Part shown: piece by piece, positions 23,770 to 31,750 of the stretch
How the letters are laid out: each line of letters opens with the position of its first letter
How positions within the stretch are numbered: the stretch's first letter is position 1
Assembly: GCA_032119595.1 (NCBI GenBank)
Contig: JAUMBQ010000006.1
Coordinates: 1,054,001-1,118,000 of the forward strand
Source: JAGIBJ01 sp032119595
GTDB taxonomy: Bacteria > Actinomycetota > Thermoleophilia > Solirubrobacterales > Solirubrobacteraceae
Direction of reading: 5' to 3'
Length of the DNA stretch: 64,000 nucleotides
Notes under the pieces: model-generated
Told to the model about the DNA's origin: nothing
The model's database searches: none
Seen by the model: only the letters and a program-made list of their open reading frames with translations
Position numbers and translations under genes: made by a program

Positions 23770-24498
23770 ATGGCCGACCTCCTCGTGTGCAACCTCGGAC
23801 TGGTGCCGTACGAGGAAGCGCTGGAGCTTCAGCATCGGCTCCGCGAGGCGCGTATCGAGGGCGCCATAGGCGACGTGCTCCTTCTGCTCGAGCACCCGCC
23901 GGTCGTGACCCGCGGGCGACGCAGCGACCCGTCCGAGCTCGGCCTCGGCGAAGCCTTCCTGCGCGCCCAGGGCGTCGACGTGATCACGACGCAGCGAGGC
24001 GGCCTGGCGACCTACCACGGGCCCGGCATGCTGGTCGGCTATCCGATCGTGGGCATCACCGACGTGCACGAGTATCTGCGCACGCTCGAACGCGCGATCG
24101 TCGCCGCGCTCAAGGAAGAGGGGCTCGACGCCTGCCAGCGTGCGTCGACGCCCGAAGAGAACCTGACCGGCGTGTGGGTCGGCGCACCCTCGCGGAAGAT
24201 CGCGTCGCTCGGCGTGCATGTGAGTCGCGGGGTCACGGCGCACGGCTTCGCCATCGGCGCCGACAACGACCTCACCCCGTGGTCGTGGTTCACGCCGTGC
24301 GGGCTGCCGACCGCCCAGATGACGAGCGTTGGCGCTGAGACGGGCCGCACCGGCACGCTGCCGTGCCTGCGCAAGCGTGCCGCCAATCACGTCGCACGCG
24401 AGCTCGGGCTGCGGCAGCGGCTCGTCAGCCGGTCCCGTCTGGAAGCGATGGCGGGGGCTGGCGCAGCCACGCCATCCGGGCGCCCCACCCCCGCCTGA
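23770..24498 (+). CDS. lipB: Octanoyltransferase
   Basis: A 242-residue LipB that transfers octanoyl groups from acyl carrier protein to lipoyl domains. Family motifs: LLLEHPPVVTRGRRSDPSEL, the RGGLATYHGPGMLVGYPI substrate pocket, Lys in SRKIASLGVHV and the catalytic Cys in WFTPCGLPT. Slightly longer than typical because of a Pro/Ala-rich C-terminal tail. Together with lipA 31 nt downstream it can lipoylate the E2 encoded about 1.5 kb upstream. Confidence 0.93.
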   Translation: MADLLVCNLGLVPYEEALELQHRLREARIEGAIGDVLLLLEHPPVVTRGRRSDPSELGLGEAFLRAQGVDVITTQRGGLATYHGPGMLVGYPIVGITDVHEYLRTLERAIVAALKEEGLDACQRASTPEENLTGVWVGAPSRKIASLGVHVSRGVTAHGFAIGADNDLTPWSWFTPCGLPTAQMTSVGAETGRTGTLPCLRKRAANHVARELGLRQRLVSRSRLEAMAGAGAATPSGRPTPA

Positions 24499-24529
24499 GC
24501 GCGCGCCGCGCGCTACGTTGAAGGGACCA

Positions 24530-25579
24530 ATGAGCGACCTGCTCCCAGTCCGCGTCCACAAGACCCGCTCGCGGGCCACCCCCGGGGGCATGGACCCGCG
24601 CGACGTGATCGGCGATCGCGTCCTGCCGTTCAAGCACCGCAAGCCGCCGTGGTTCAAGGTCCCGGCGCCCGGTGGCGATCGCTACCGCGACCTGTCGGGC
24701 CTGATCAAGGACGAGAACCTCAACACCGTTTGCGTCGAGGCGGCCTGCCCGAACATCGGCGAGTGCTGGGAGCGCGGCACCGCGACCTTCATGATCCTCG
24801 GCGACACGTGCACCCGCCGGTGCGGCTTTTGCAACGTGTCGACGGGGAAGCCGACGTGGAACGACCCGCTCGAGCCGGCCCGCGTGGCTCGGTCGATCGC
24901 GACCATGGGCCTGCGCCACGCCGTGATCACCTCGGTCGACCGCGACGACCTGCCGGACTACGGCTCCGGCATCTGGGCGGCCCAAGTGCGCCAGATCCGC
25001 CGCCAAGCGCCGGACTGCAAGATCGAACTCCTCACCCCGGACTTCCGCGGCGAGGAGATGCCGCTCGCCAAGGTGATCGCCGAGCGACCCGACGTGTTCA
25101 ACCACAACGTCGAGGTCGTCCCGCGGCTCTACCCGGTCGCGCGCCGCGGCTCCAAGTTCGAGCGCTCCCTGCGCGTGCTGCGCAACGCCGGGGAGTTCGG
25201 CGAGGGCGAGGTCGTCACGAAGTCCGGTCTGATGGTCGGGCTCGGGGAGAGCTTTGAGGAACTCATCGATGCCCTGGGGCGCCTGCGCGACAACGGCGTC
25301 TCGGTGATCACGGTCGGCCAGTACCTTCGCCCGACGGTCAACCACCTGCCGATCGTGCGCTACTGGCATCCGGAGGAGTTCAAGCAGGTGCAGGAGCGCG
25401 GGCTCGCCATGGGCTTCACGCACGTCGCCGCTGGCCCACTGGTGCGGTCCAGCTACCACGCCGACCAGCACGTCCCCCAGCCCAAGGGCGGCAACGGCCC
25501 ACTGCGCGATGATGCCCCCGGGCCGGGTGCCCTTCCGCTCTCCGAGCACTCACCTCGTCGCGAGGCGGTCGCCGCATGA
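24530..25579 (+). CDS. lipA: Lipoyl synthase
   Basis: A 349-residue radical SAM enzyme that inserts two sulfurs into octanoyl-E2. Both clusters are clear: the auxiliary cluster CVEAACPNIGECWERGT (CX4CX5C) and the radical SAM CTRRCGFCNVSTGKP (CX3CX2C), plus the C-terminal RSSYHADQ with the third-ligand Ser. ATG 24530 has AAGGGA 4 nt upstream and a -10-like TACGTT (24514-24519) 10 nt upstream. The stop overlaps the next small gene as ATGA. Confidence 0.95.
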   Translation: MSDLLPVRVHKTRSRATPGGMDPRDVIGDRVLPFKHRKPPWFKVPAPGGDRYRDLSGLIKDENLNTVCVEAACPNIGECWERGTATFMILGDTCTRRCGFCNVSTGKPTWNDPLEPARVARSIATMGLRHAVITSVDRDDLPDYGSGIWAAQVRQIRRQAPDCKIELLTPDFRGEEMPLAKVIAERPDVFNHNVEVVPRLYPVARRGSKFERSLRVLRNAGEFGEGEVVTKSGLMVGLGESFEELIDALGRLRDNGVSVITVGQYLRPTVNHLPIVRYWHPEEFKQVQERGLAMGFTHVAAGPLVRSSYHADQHVPQPKGGNGPLRDDAPGPGALPLSEHSPRREAVAA

Positions 25580-25944
25580 GTTCCGTTCTGATGCTCGCCC
25601 AGGCCGCGACCTCCGAGGACACCACCGCCAGCGCCGCGGCTGCCGTTTTCGGCGTCTTCGCGCTCGTCGGGATCCTGGCGATCGTGGGCGTCGCTTCCAA
25701 GAGCGGCCGCCGGGTGATCCTGCCGCTCGTCGCGATCCTGCTCGGCGCCTCGATCCTCGCCACGAGCGTGTCCGAAGCCCGCGCCAATGTGATCTCGCCG
25801 TTGACGTTTATCGGGCTGTTCTTCGGGCTGGTCGTCGCCATTGGTGGCTTCGGGGCGCTGCGCGAGGGCATGACGGTGCCCGAGGTTGAAGGTGTCGAGC
25901 CCGACCCAACCGGGAAACCGTCACCTTCACCGCGGGATCACTGA
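25576..25944 (+). CDS. Small membrane protein after lipA
   Basis: A 122-residue protein with three hydrophobic segments (about 15-36, 44-63 and 72-92) and an acidic, Pro-rich tail. ATG 25576 overlaps the lipA stop. I recognise no family. Coupling to lipA suggests co-expression; no function can be inferred. Confidence 0.65.
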   Translation: MSSVLMLAQAATSEDTTASAAAAVFGVFALVGILAIVGVASKSGRRVILPLVAILLGASILATSVSEARANVISPLTFIGLFFGLVVAIGGFGALREGMTVPEVEGVEPDPTGKPSPSPRDH

Positions 25945-26360
25945 CCGCTGGCACCCCCACGGGAGCACGTCACCCGACTGACCAAGACACATGTCAGCAG
26001 TCCGTGACGTAAGCGCGAGCGAGCGGCCATGAAGCGCGGCTTTCCACTGCACCGGCGGGTGGAAATGTTCCACATTCGGTCAACCTTTCTGGTCTAACCA
26101 CTTTGCCCTTTGGGCGCGGGAGCGCCGTTCCTCAATCGCCGTAGAGGCTGAGAACTCGGGTCCGACCGGGAGAAAACGGACATCGCCCGCTTCCTTGCTC
26201 GACAACCTGTCGAGCGTTACTGCGCCAGCTTTGGTCTCAGTAATCCACCGGAAAACGCCTAAACTTGCCGGTCGTATCACGTACAATGGTCCCCCGGTCA
26301 TGTGACGCTCGGGCCGCCACGTTCAGGGAACGCCCCCGCAATGCGCCATCATGTGGAGGC
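25945..26360. other. 416-nt intergenic region of lower GC content
   Basis: This stretch is visibly richer in A and T than its surroundings and has no frame with this genome's codon style. It holds a perfect 8-bp palindrome GCTCGACA-acc-TGTCGAGC (26197-26215) and a -10-like TACAAT at 26282-26287, about 75 nt before the TetR-family gene. The palindrome is a candidate operator for that regulator. Nothing else recognisable. Confidence 0.45.
26197..26215. promoter_or_regulatory. Candidate TetR-family operator (8-bp inverted repeat)
   Basis: GCTCGACA and TGTCGAGC are perfect reverse complements around a 3-nt centre. It lies about 145 nt upstream of the tetR-family start and 67 nt upstream of a TACAAT -10 candidate. 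The size and symmetry suit a TetR-family operator. Confidence 0.4.
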
Positions 26361-26966
26361 ATGCCGACGCAGGTCCAGCGAACAGCCTCCGCACGACGTC
26401 GCCTGATCGCTGCTGCGACCACGCTCGTAGCCGAGCAGGGTGTGGGCAACACATCTGTGGCAGCCATTGGCGAACGCGCCGGCATGAGCCGTGGTGCCGT
26501 CAACTTCCATTTCGGTTCCAAGGACGACCTTCTCACCGCCGTAGCGGAAGAGGTCACCTCCGACTGGGAGATCCGTGCCTTCAAGCACCAGATCCCTGAA
26601 GGTGTCGGCTTTGAAGACGGTCTGCGGGCGATGTTGAGCGCCCATCGTCAGGACGTTGCGGGCGATAACGACCACTTCCGTATCTTCGCCATGCTGTTCT
26701 TCGAGGCGCTCGGGCCATCACCGCACCTCCACGAGCACTTCGCGCGCCTGCATCGCCGCGTACGCGCTCGCATGGTCGAGCTCATCGAAGAGCTTCAGGC
26801 CAGCGGCCAGATCCGGGGGGACTTCGACAAGCAGGCCTTCGTCGCAATGGTGATCGGCTTCTTCCGCGGCATCACCTTCCAGTATCTGCTTGATCCCGAG
26901 GCCATCGACCTCGACAAGGCGTACGAAGAGGTCGGAAACACCCTCATCGCGCGCCTCGCGATCTGA
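26361..26966 (+). CDS. TetR-family transcriptional regulator
   Basis: A 201-residue regulator. The N-terminal helix-turn-helix is typical: ARRRLIAAATTLVAEQGVGN, then VAAIGERAGMSRGAVNFHFG and SKDDLLTAVAEE. The C-terminal ligand-binding part is helical (FRIFAMLFFEALGPSPHLHEHF). ATG 26361 has GGAGG one base upstream, unusually close. The gene ends 37 nt before the isoprenoid/carotenoid operon in the same direction, so it may control that operon; the ligand is unknown. Confidence 0.88.
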   Translation: MPTQVQRTASARRRLIAAATTLVAEQGVGNTSVAAIGERAGMSRGAVNFHFGSKDDLLTAVAEEVTSDWEIRAFKHQIPEGVGFEDGLRAMLSAHRQDVAGDNDHFRIFAMLFFEALGPSPHLHEHFARLHRRVRARMVELIEELQASGQIRGDFDKQAFVAMVIGFFRGITFQYLLDPEAIDLDKAYEEVGNTLIARLAI

Positions 26967-27003
26967 ACTCATCCGGCACGGCCGTCTCGGTCGTACACCG
27001 GGA

Positions 27004-28134
27004 GTGAGCGCCACTCCCGCCCCACCGCCCCAGCCCGCCGCCCGCGCCGCGCTGCCCGGTCTCATTCCCTTCGCCGAGCCGGTCAGCCAGACCGCCAGCC
27101 GCAAGGACGACCACCTCAGGATCGCCGCCGGCGATGCCGCACTCCACGGTCGCGGCACCGGGCTGGACAGGTATCGGCTGCTTCATCGCGCCCTCCCCGG
27201 CCGCGATCTCGACGAGGTCGATCTGTCGTCCACGTTGCTCGGTCGCCCGCTCGACGCCCCGATCGTGATCAGCGCGATGACCGGCGGCACGCGCGCCGCC
27301 GGTGTGGTCAACGAGCGTCTGGCGGCCGCAGCCGCGCGCTACGGCGTCGGGCTGGCCCTCGGCTCCGGACGCGCACTGCTCCGCGACCGACGGCTCCTGT
27401 CGACCTACGTGGGTGCGGTCCGGCCGTCGCTGCTCATCGCCAATATCGGCGCTCCGCAACTTCTGGAGCCAGACGGAATCAACGAGGCCCGGCGGCTCGT
27501 CGAACTCCTCGGCGCCGACGCGATCGCCGTGCACTGCAATCCGCTCCAGGAGGCCATCCAGCCCGAGGGTCAGCCCGAGTTTCGTGGATTGTCAGAACGA
27601 ATCGGTGTGCTCTGCGCAACGCTGGACCCGGTGCCCGTGGTCGTCAAAGAGGTCGGCTTCGGCATGAGCCCGGCCGATGTGCGCCTGCTGGTCGATGCCG
27701 GCGTCCACGCCATTGACGTTGCGGGCGCGGGCGGGACGAACTGGGCGCTCATCGAGGGCCAGCGCGATCCAGATGCCGCCGCGGTCTCTGCCGCATTCCG
27801 CGACTGGGGCGTGTCGACCGCCGACGCGCTGACGTCTGCTGTGGAGACCGCCGACGGACGGGTCGACGTGATCGCGAGTGGAGGACTGCGCGATGGCGTC
27901 GAGGGCGCGACCTGCCTGGCGCTCGGTGCCAGCGCCGTCGGGTTCGCGCGCGAGCTCCTCCTGGCGGCCCAAGCCGACCGCGCCGATGCGGCCGTCGACG
28001 TGCTCATTCGGCAGCTCCGCATTGCGACCTGGCTCACCGGCGCGCCCTCCAGCGACGCCCTCCGCCGCACGCACCTTCAGGGCCGCCCAACGACGCACGC
28101 TCCCATCGCGGCCCTGGAAGGGGCGCTTCGATGA
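27004..28134 (+). CDS. fni: Type 2 isopentenyl-diphosphate isomerase
   Basis: A 376-residue FMN-dependent IPP isomerase that makes DMAPP for carotenoid synthesis. Signature sequence: SRKDDHLRIAAGD near the N-terminus, PIVISAMTGGTRAAG, the phosphate-binding LANIGAPQL-like strand, VVVKEVGFGMSP and GAGGTNWALIE, then VIASGGLRDGVEGATCLALGA. GTG 27004 was chosen because it begins just upstream of conserved sequence; the preceding 30 codons belong to the intergenic region. A -10-like TACACC ends 4 nt before it. Overlaps crtI as ATGA. First gene of the carotenoid operon. Confidence 0.92.
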   Translation: MSATPAPPPQPAARAALPGLIPFAEPVSQTASRKDDHLRIAAGDAALHGRGTGLDRYRLLHRALPGRDLDEVDLSSTLLGRPLDAPIVISAMTGGTRAAGVVNERLAAAAARYGVGLALGSGRALLRDRRLLSTYVGAVRPSLLIANIGAPQLLEPDGINEARRLVELLGADAIAVHCNPLQEAIQPEGQPEFRGLSERIGVLCATLDPVPVVVKEVGFGMSPADVRLLVDAGVHAIDVAGAGGTNWALIEGQRDPDAAAVSAAFRDWGVSTADALTSAVETADGRVDVIASGGLRDGVEGATCLALGASAVGFARELLLAAQADRADAAVDVLIRQLRIATWLTGAPSSDALRRTHLQGRPTTHAPIAALEGALR

Positions 28135-29648
28135 GGGTCGTCGTCGTCGGGGCCGGACTCGGTGGCCTGGGCACCGCGCTGCGCCTACAAGGCGCCGGGC
28201 ACGACGTGACCGTCCTGGAGCAGATGGACGCCCCGGGCGGGCGCGCCTCGCAGATCGTCGACCGTGGATACACCTGGGACACCGGGCCGTCGCTGCTCAC
28301 GATGCCGTGGGTGATGGAGGAGACGTTTGCCGCCGGCGGCCTCACGTTCCACGACGAAGTCGACCTGATCGCGCTGGAGCCGTACTACCGGATCCACTGG
28401 TCGGGCGAGGATCGGCATTTGGACTTCATGTCCGATCGCGCGCAGATGAAGGAGGAGCTGGCGAAGTTCTCCTCCAAGGACGCTCTGCACTTCGACGCGT
28501 TCCTCGACGACGCGCTGCGGCCGATCTACGAGGAAGGCATCCTCGGCGCCGGCCGCCGCAGCTTCGACTCGCCCCTGTCGCTGGCCAGCTTCCTGCCCAC
28601 CATGCTCCGGCTCGGCGCCGCGCTCCCGCTGCACACGTTCGTGTCGCGGCACTTCGAGAACGAGCGGATCCGCGAGGCGATGGGCTTTCACTCGCTCTTC
28701 ATCGGCGGTGATCCGTTTCGGGTGCCGTCGATCTACGGCGCGCTGGTCTACCTCCAGTTCCTCGACGGCGTGCACTACGCGCGCGGCGGCGTGTACTCGG
28801 TGGTGCAGGCGATGGCCCGCCATCTCGACGTCCGCTGCGGCGTGCGGGTGGACCGGATCGAGCATCGCGGTGGCTCCGTGAGCGGCGTCGTCACCGCCGA
28901 CGGCGAAGTGATCGAGGCCGACGCCGTCGTGTGGAACGGCGACGCCACTCGCCTGGACTCCCTGCTCGGCGTGCGCCCGCAACTCCGTAGTCGCCGCAAC
29001 ACGATGTCGGCGCTGCTGCTCTACCTCGGAACCGACCGTCAGTTTCCGCAGCTCCTGCATCACACGCTCATGGTCGGCACCGGCTACAAGCGCTTCATCA
29101 AGGACGTGACCGCGCGTCGCCGGTTGCCCGAGAACTACTCCACCTACATCCATGCGCCCTCGCGCACGGAGCCCGGTATGGCGCCCGACGGCGGCGACTC
29201 GATCGCCGTCCTGCTGCCGGTGCCGAACCTGAGGAGCGGCGACGAGTGGGACGCCGGCCAGACCGATGAGATCGCGGCGGCCGTGGTCCGCGATCTGGAG
29301 GCATCGTTCGGCGTCGAGGGCCTGGCGGAGGCGACGGTCGTCGAGCATCGGATGACGCCCGCCGACTTCCGCGACCGCCTGGGCGCCGCCGACGGCAACG
29401 CTTTCGCGATCGAGCCGACCCTGCACCAGTCGGCAGCGTTCCGCGTGCCGAACCGCCATCCGAAGGTGCGCGGGGTGTATGCCGTCGGCGGCGGATCGCA
29501 TCCGGGGGCTGGGGTTCCCGGTGTGCTCTTCGGCGCTGAGGTGACCGCCGGGCTGATCGAGCGCGACCATCCGAGGCCCGGCGGCCGGCCTGGCCTGGCT
29601 GGAGCCGGTGCCAGCGGTGTGATCAAGACCGGCAAGGTGATCGCATGA
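28131..29648 (+). CDS. crtI: Phytoene desaturase family protein
   Basis: A 505-residue CrtI-type FAD enzyme that introduces double bonds into phytoene. N-terminal FAD motif VVVVGAGLGGLGTALRLQGAG, the CrtI-typical TWDTGPSLLTMPWVMEETF, the GGVYSVVQAMARHL stretch in the middle and the C-terminal VYAVGGGSHPGAGVPGVLFGAE FAD-binding end (shown here only as its VYAVGGGSHPGAG core). ATG 28131 overlaps the fni stop; its own stop overlaps crtB. The number of desaturation steps cannot be judged from sequence; an acyclic lycopene-type product fits the neighbours. Confidence 0.92.
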   Translation: MRVVVVGAGLGGLGTALRLQGAGHDVTVLEQMDAPGGRASQIVDRGYTWDTGPSLLTMPWVMEETFAAGGLTFHDEVDLIALEPYYRIHWSGEDRHLDFMSDRAQMKEELAKFSSKDALHFDAFLDDALRPIYEEGILGAGRRSFDSPLSLASFLPTMLRLGAALPLHTFVSRHFENERIREAMGFHSLFIGGDPFRVPSIYGALVYLQFLDGVHYARGGVYSVVQAMARHLDVRCGVRVDRIEHRGGSVSGVVTADGEVIEADAVVWNGDATRLDSLLGVRPQLRSRRNTMSALLLYLGTDRQFPQLLHHTLMVGTGYKRFIKDVTARRRLPENYSTYIHAPSRTEPGMAPDGGDSIAVLLPVPNLRSGDEWDAGQTDEIAAAVVRDLEASFGVEGLAEATVVEHRMTPADFRDRLGAADGNAFAIEPTLHQSAAFRVPNRHPKVRGVYAVGGGSHPGAGVPGVLFGAEVTAGLIERDHPRPGGRPGLAGAGASGVIKTGKVIA

Positions 29649-30511
29649 GGGCCGCAGCGGAAACGAGCGCGTCGGCGATCGAGGAGGCGCGGGCGACCCA
29701 CCGGTCGGTCGGCAAGACCTTCTGGCTGGCGACCCGCATGCTCCCGCGCGAGATCCGCGACGACGTCCACCTGCTCTACCTCGTGCTGCGCACGCTCGAC
29801 GACGCCGTCGATGACCGCTGGCCGAACGCGGAAGAGGTGGTCGGCGGCGTGGAGGCCTGGGCCCGCCAGGAGCCTGCGCGCACCCGCGAAGCGCTCATCC
29901 TCGATGACCTCGCAAGCCGGCATCCGCTCGACCGCCGGGTGGTGACCGACTTCTGTGCGGGCATGCGCGACGACCTGAACAGCCGCCTCTTCAACACCGA
30001 GAACGAGGTCGACGAGTACTGCTACCGCGTCGCCGGAACCGTCGGCGTCCTCATGACCGCCTTGCTTGGTGCCGACGACATCGACGCCGCGCGTGGCCCA
30101 GCGATCGCGCTCGGCAAGGCCATGCAGCGCACCAACATCCTGCGGGACATCGACGAGGATCTCGGGCACGGGCGGATGTACCTCGCGACCGAGACGGTCG
30201 ACACGTTCGGCTCGATTGCACCCGGCCGCCGGGCCGCGCTGATGCGCGACCAGATCGCGCGCGCCGACGCGCTCTACGACGTGGGTATCGCGGGCATCCA
30301 CCACCTCAGGTCCGGTGGTCGCGGCATTGCTGCAGCGGCCGCGATGTATCGCCAGATTCTGCGACAGATCGAACGCGAAGGGCTCGGCGCCCGACCAGGC
30401 CGCGCCGTCGTGCCACTGCCGCGCAAGGTCTCGGCGGCCGTCGGCGTGCAGCGCGATGTGCGCGCGCGGCGCGGCGTGCGCCGAGCCGCCGGGTCGGTCG
30501 CCGGGGTCTGA
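29645..30511 (+). CDS. crtB: Phytoene synthase
   Basis: A 288-residue squalene/phytoene synthase family enzyme joining two geranylgeranyl diphosphates. Both Asp-rich motifs are present: LRTLDDAVDDRW and TNILRDIDEDLGHGRMY. The N-terminal HRSVGKTFWLATRMLP is also typical. ATG 29645 overlaps the crtI stop. The last 30 residues are Arg-rich. After it there is a 326-nt gap before the next carotenoid gene, so the first operon (fni-crtI-crtB) probably ends here. Confidence 0.92.
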   Translation: MRAAAETSASAIEEARATHRSVGKTFWLATRMLPREIRDDVHLLYLVLRTLDDAVDDRWPNAEEVVGGVEAWARQEPARTREALILDDLASRHPLDRRVVTDFCAGMRDDLNSRLFNTENEVDEYCYRVAGTVGVLMTALLGADDIDAARGPAIALGKAMQRTNILRDIDEDLGHGRMYLATETVDTFGSIAPGRRAALMRDQIARADALYDVGIAGIHHLRSGGRGIAAAAAMYRQILRQIEREGLGARPGRAVVPLPRKVSAAVGVQRDVRARRGVRRAAGSVAGV

Positions 30512-30837
30512 GGACGGCGCCCGTGGGGGAAGCACTGCCAGTCGAGCTCGCGAGGCCAGATCGTCCGCGCGGGCGCTGGCGAGATCGCGAAGACGAGCAC
30601 CTTCACGGGGAAAGCTCCGGAGGTGGTGACGTGGATGGCTCGGACGGCGTAGACGCTGAACCCCGCCAGCACGACCACACCGGCGAAGGTGCTTCGCTCC
30701 GTCGGGATCCATTGCTCTCTTGATCGGAGCGTCGTAGCGCCCGCTTGAGGCGAAGGCGGACCCCCCGACTCGGCTTGTGCCGATTGGCTAAGCGCGACCG
30801 CAGACGAACGGGCGCAACGGCGGCTAACCTCAGGGGC
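30512..30837. other. 326-nt gap between crtB and the hydratase gene; holds a coding-like antisense stretch
   Basis: No plus-strand gene is convincing. On the minus strand, about 30700 down to 30512, the frame reads FAGVVVLAGFSVYAVRAI and then TSGAFPVKVLVFAISPAP with G/C at most third positions, as in real genes here, but it has no good start and continues antisense into crtB. It may be a gene remnant. The right end carries the promoter of the hydratase gene. Confidence 0.35.
30825..30830 (+). promoter_or_regulatory. -10 box TAACCT of the second carotenoid operon
   Basis: TAACCT ends 7 nt before GTG 30838. This supports a leaderless GTG start, rather than the upstream in-frame alternatives. 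Confidence 0.5.
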
Positions 30838-31701
30838 GTGCGCAGCTCTCACGCTCTCGGAGCCGCGCTCGCGGCCGGTCAGATCGCCTATGGGCTCGAG
30901 GCTCCGCGCCCGCCCTGGATGACCCGCGCGATCGTTGGGCTCCTGCTCACCACGAGCACGGCGGACGCGATCGAGCAGCGTGGCGCTCGCGGCGCCGCCG
31001 TCGTCGCTGCCGCTGGCTCGGTCGGGTTCGGCGCCGAGCTGCTCGGCGTGCACACCGGCCGGCCGTTCGGCTCGTACGGCTATTCCGAGCAGCTCGGGCC
31101 GCAGATCCACGAGGTTCCGCTGCTCGCGGGCGCTGCCTGGGGATTGCTGGCGCGGCCGAGCCGCGTCGCCGGCGACTGGGCCGCGCGGGTGCTGCCCGTG
31201 GAGTCGCCGCTGGCCCGCCGCGCCGCCCGAGTCGTCGCGGCCGCCACGGCGCTCACCGCCTGGGACGTATTCCTCGACCCCCGGATGGTGCGCGAGGGCT
31301 ATTGGACCTGGCCCGGGGGCGGCTGGTACGAGGACATCCCATGGTCGAATTACGCGGGTTGGTGGGCCACGGGTGTCGTCGCGTTTGCGGCTGCCGAGCT
31401 CATCGACCCCGCCGACGACCCCGCCGCTCTGGCCGAGGGCTCGGATGCGTGGCCAGGAGAGCGCTCGGGCGACACGGCGCTGGGCCTCTACGCGTGGACC
31501 TGGATCGGTGAACTGATCGCGAACGTGCTGCTCTGGAAGCGCCCGAAGGTCGCTTGGGCCGGCGGGCTCTCGATGGCGATCGTCGCCATTCCCGCCATCG
31601 CGCAGCGCATCCTTGCGGCTCGCACCGCCCGCACCGTGGAGGCCGGCGACCCGAACTCGGCACCCGCAGCGGCGCCCGAGCGGTTCTGCTCGCCTCGATG
31701 A
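30838..31701 (+). CDS. cruF: Carotenoid 1,2-hydratase-like membrane protein, CruF/DUF422 family
   Basis: A 287-residue integral membrane protein of the CruF/DUF422 carotenoid biosynthesis family, which adds water to the terminal double bond of acyclic carotenoids. Diagnostic sequence: HTGRPFGSYGYSEQLGPQI, then TAWDVFLDPRMVREGYW and IPWSNYAGWWATG. About seven hydrophobic segments. The family name is fairly sure; the exact substrate (lycopene-type C40 or C50) is not. Confidence 0.85.
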   Translation: MRSSHALGAALAAGQIAYGLEAPRPPWMTRAIVGLLLTTSTADAIEQRGARGAAVVAAAGSVGFGAELLGVHTGRPFGSYGYSEQLGPQIHEVPLLAGAAWGLLARPSRVAGDWAARVLPVESPLARRAARVVAAATALTAWDVFLDPRMVREGYWTWPGGGWYEDIPWSNYAGWWATGVVAFAAAELIDPADDPAALAEGSDAWPGERSGDTALGLYAWTWIGELIANVLLWKRPKVAWAGGLSMAIVAIPAIAQRILAARTARTVEAGDPNSAPAAAPERFCSPR

Positions 31702-31750
31702 CCCGGCGGCACGCGGCGAGCGCTCGGTCTCCGGCGCGGCGGGCGAGCTG

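Noticed and set aside
26080..26301. A 73-codon minus-strand frame before the TetR-family gene
   Set aside because: Codon use has low G/C at third positions unlike real genes here, it covers the palindrome and the promoter candidate, and it resembles no family.
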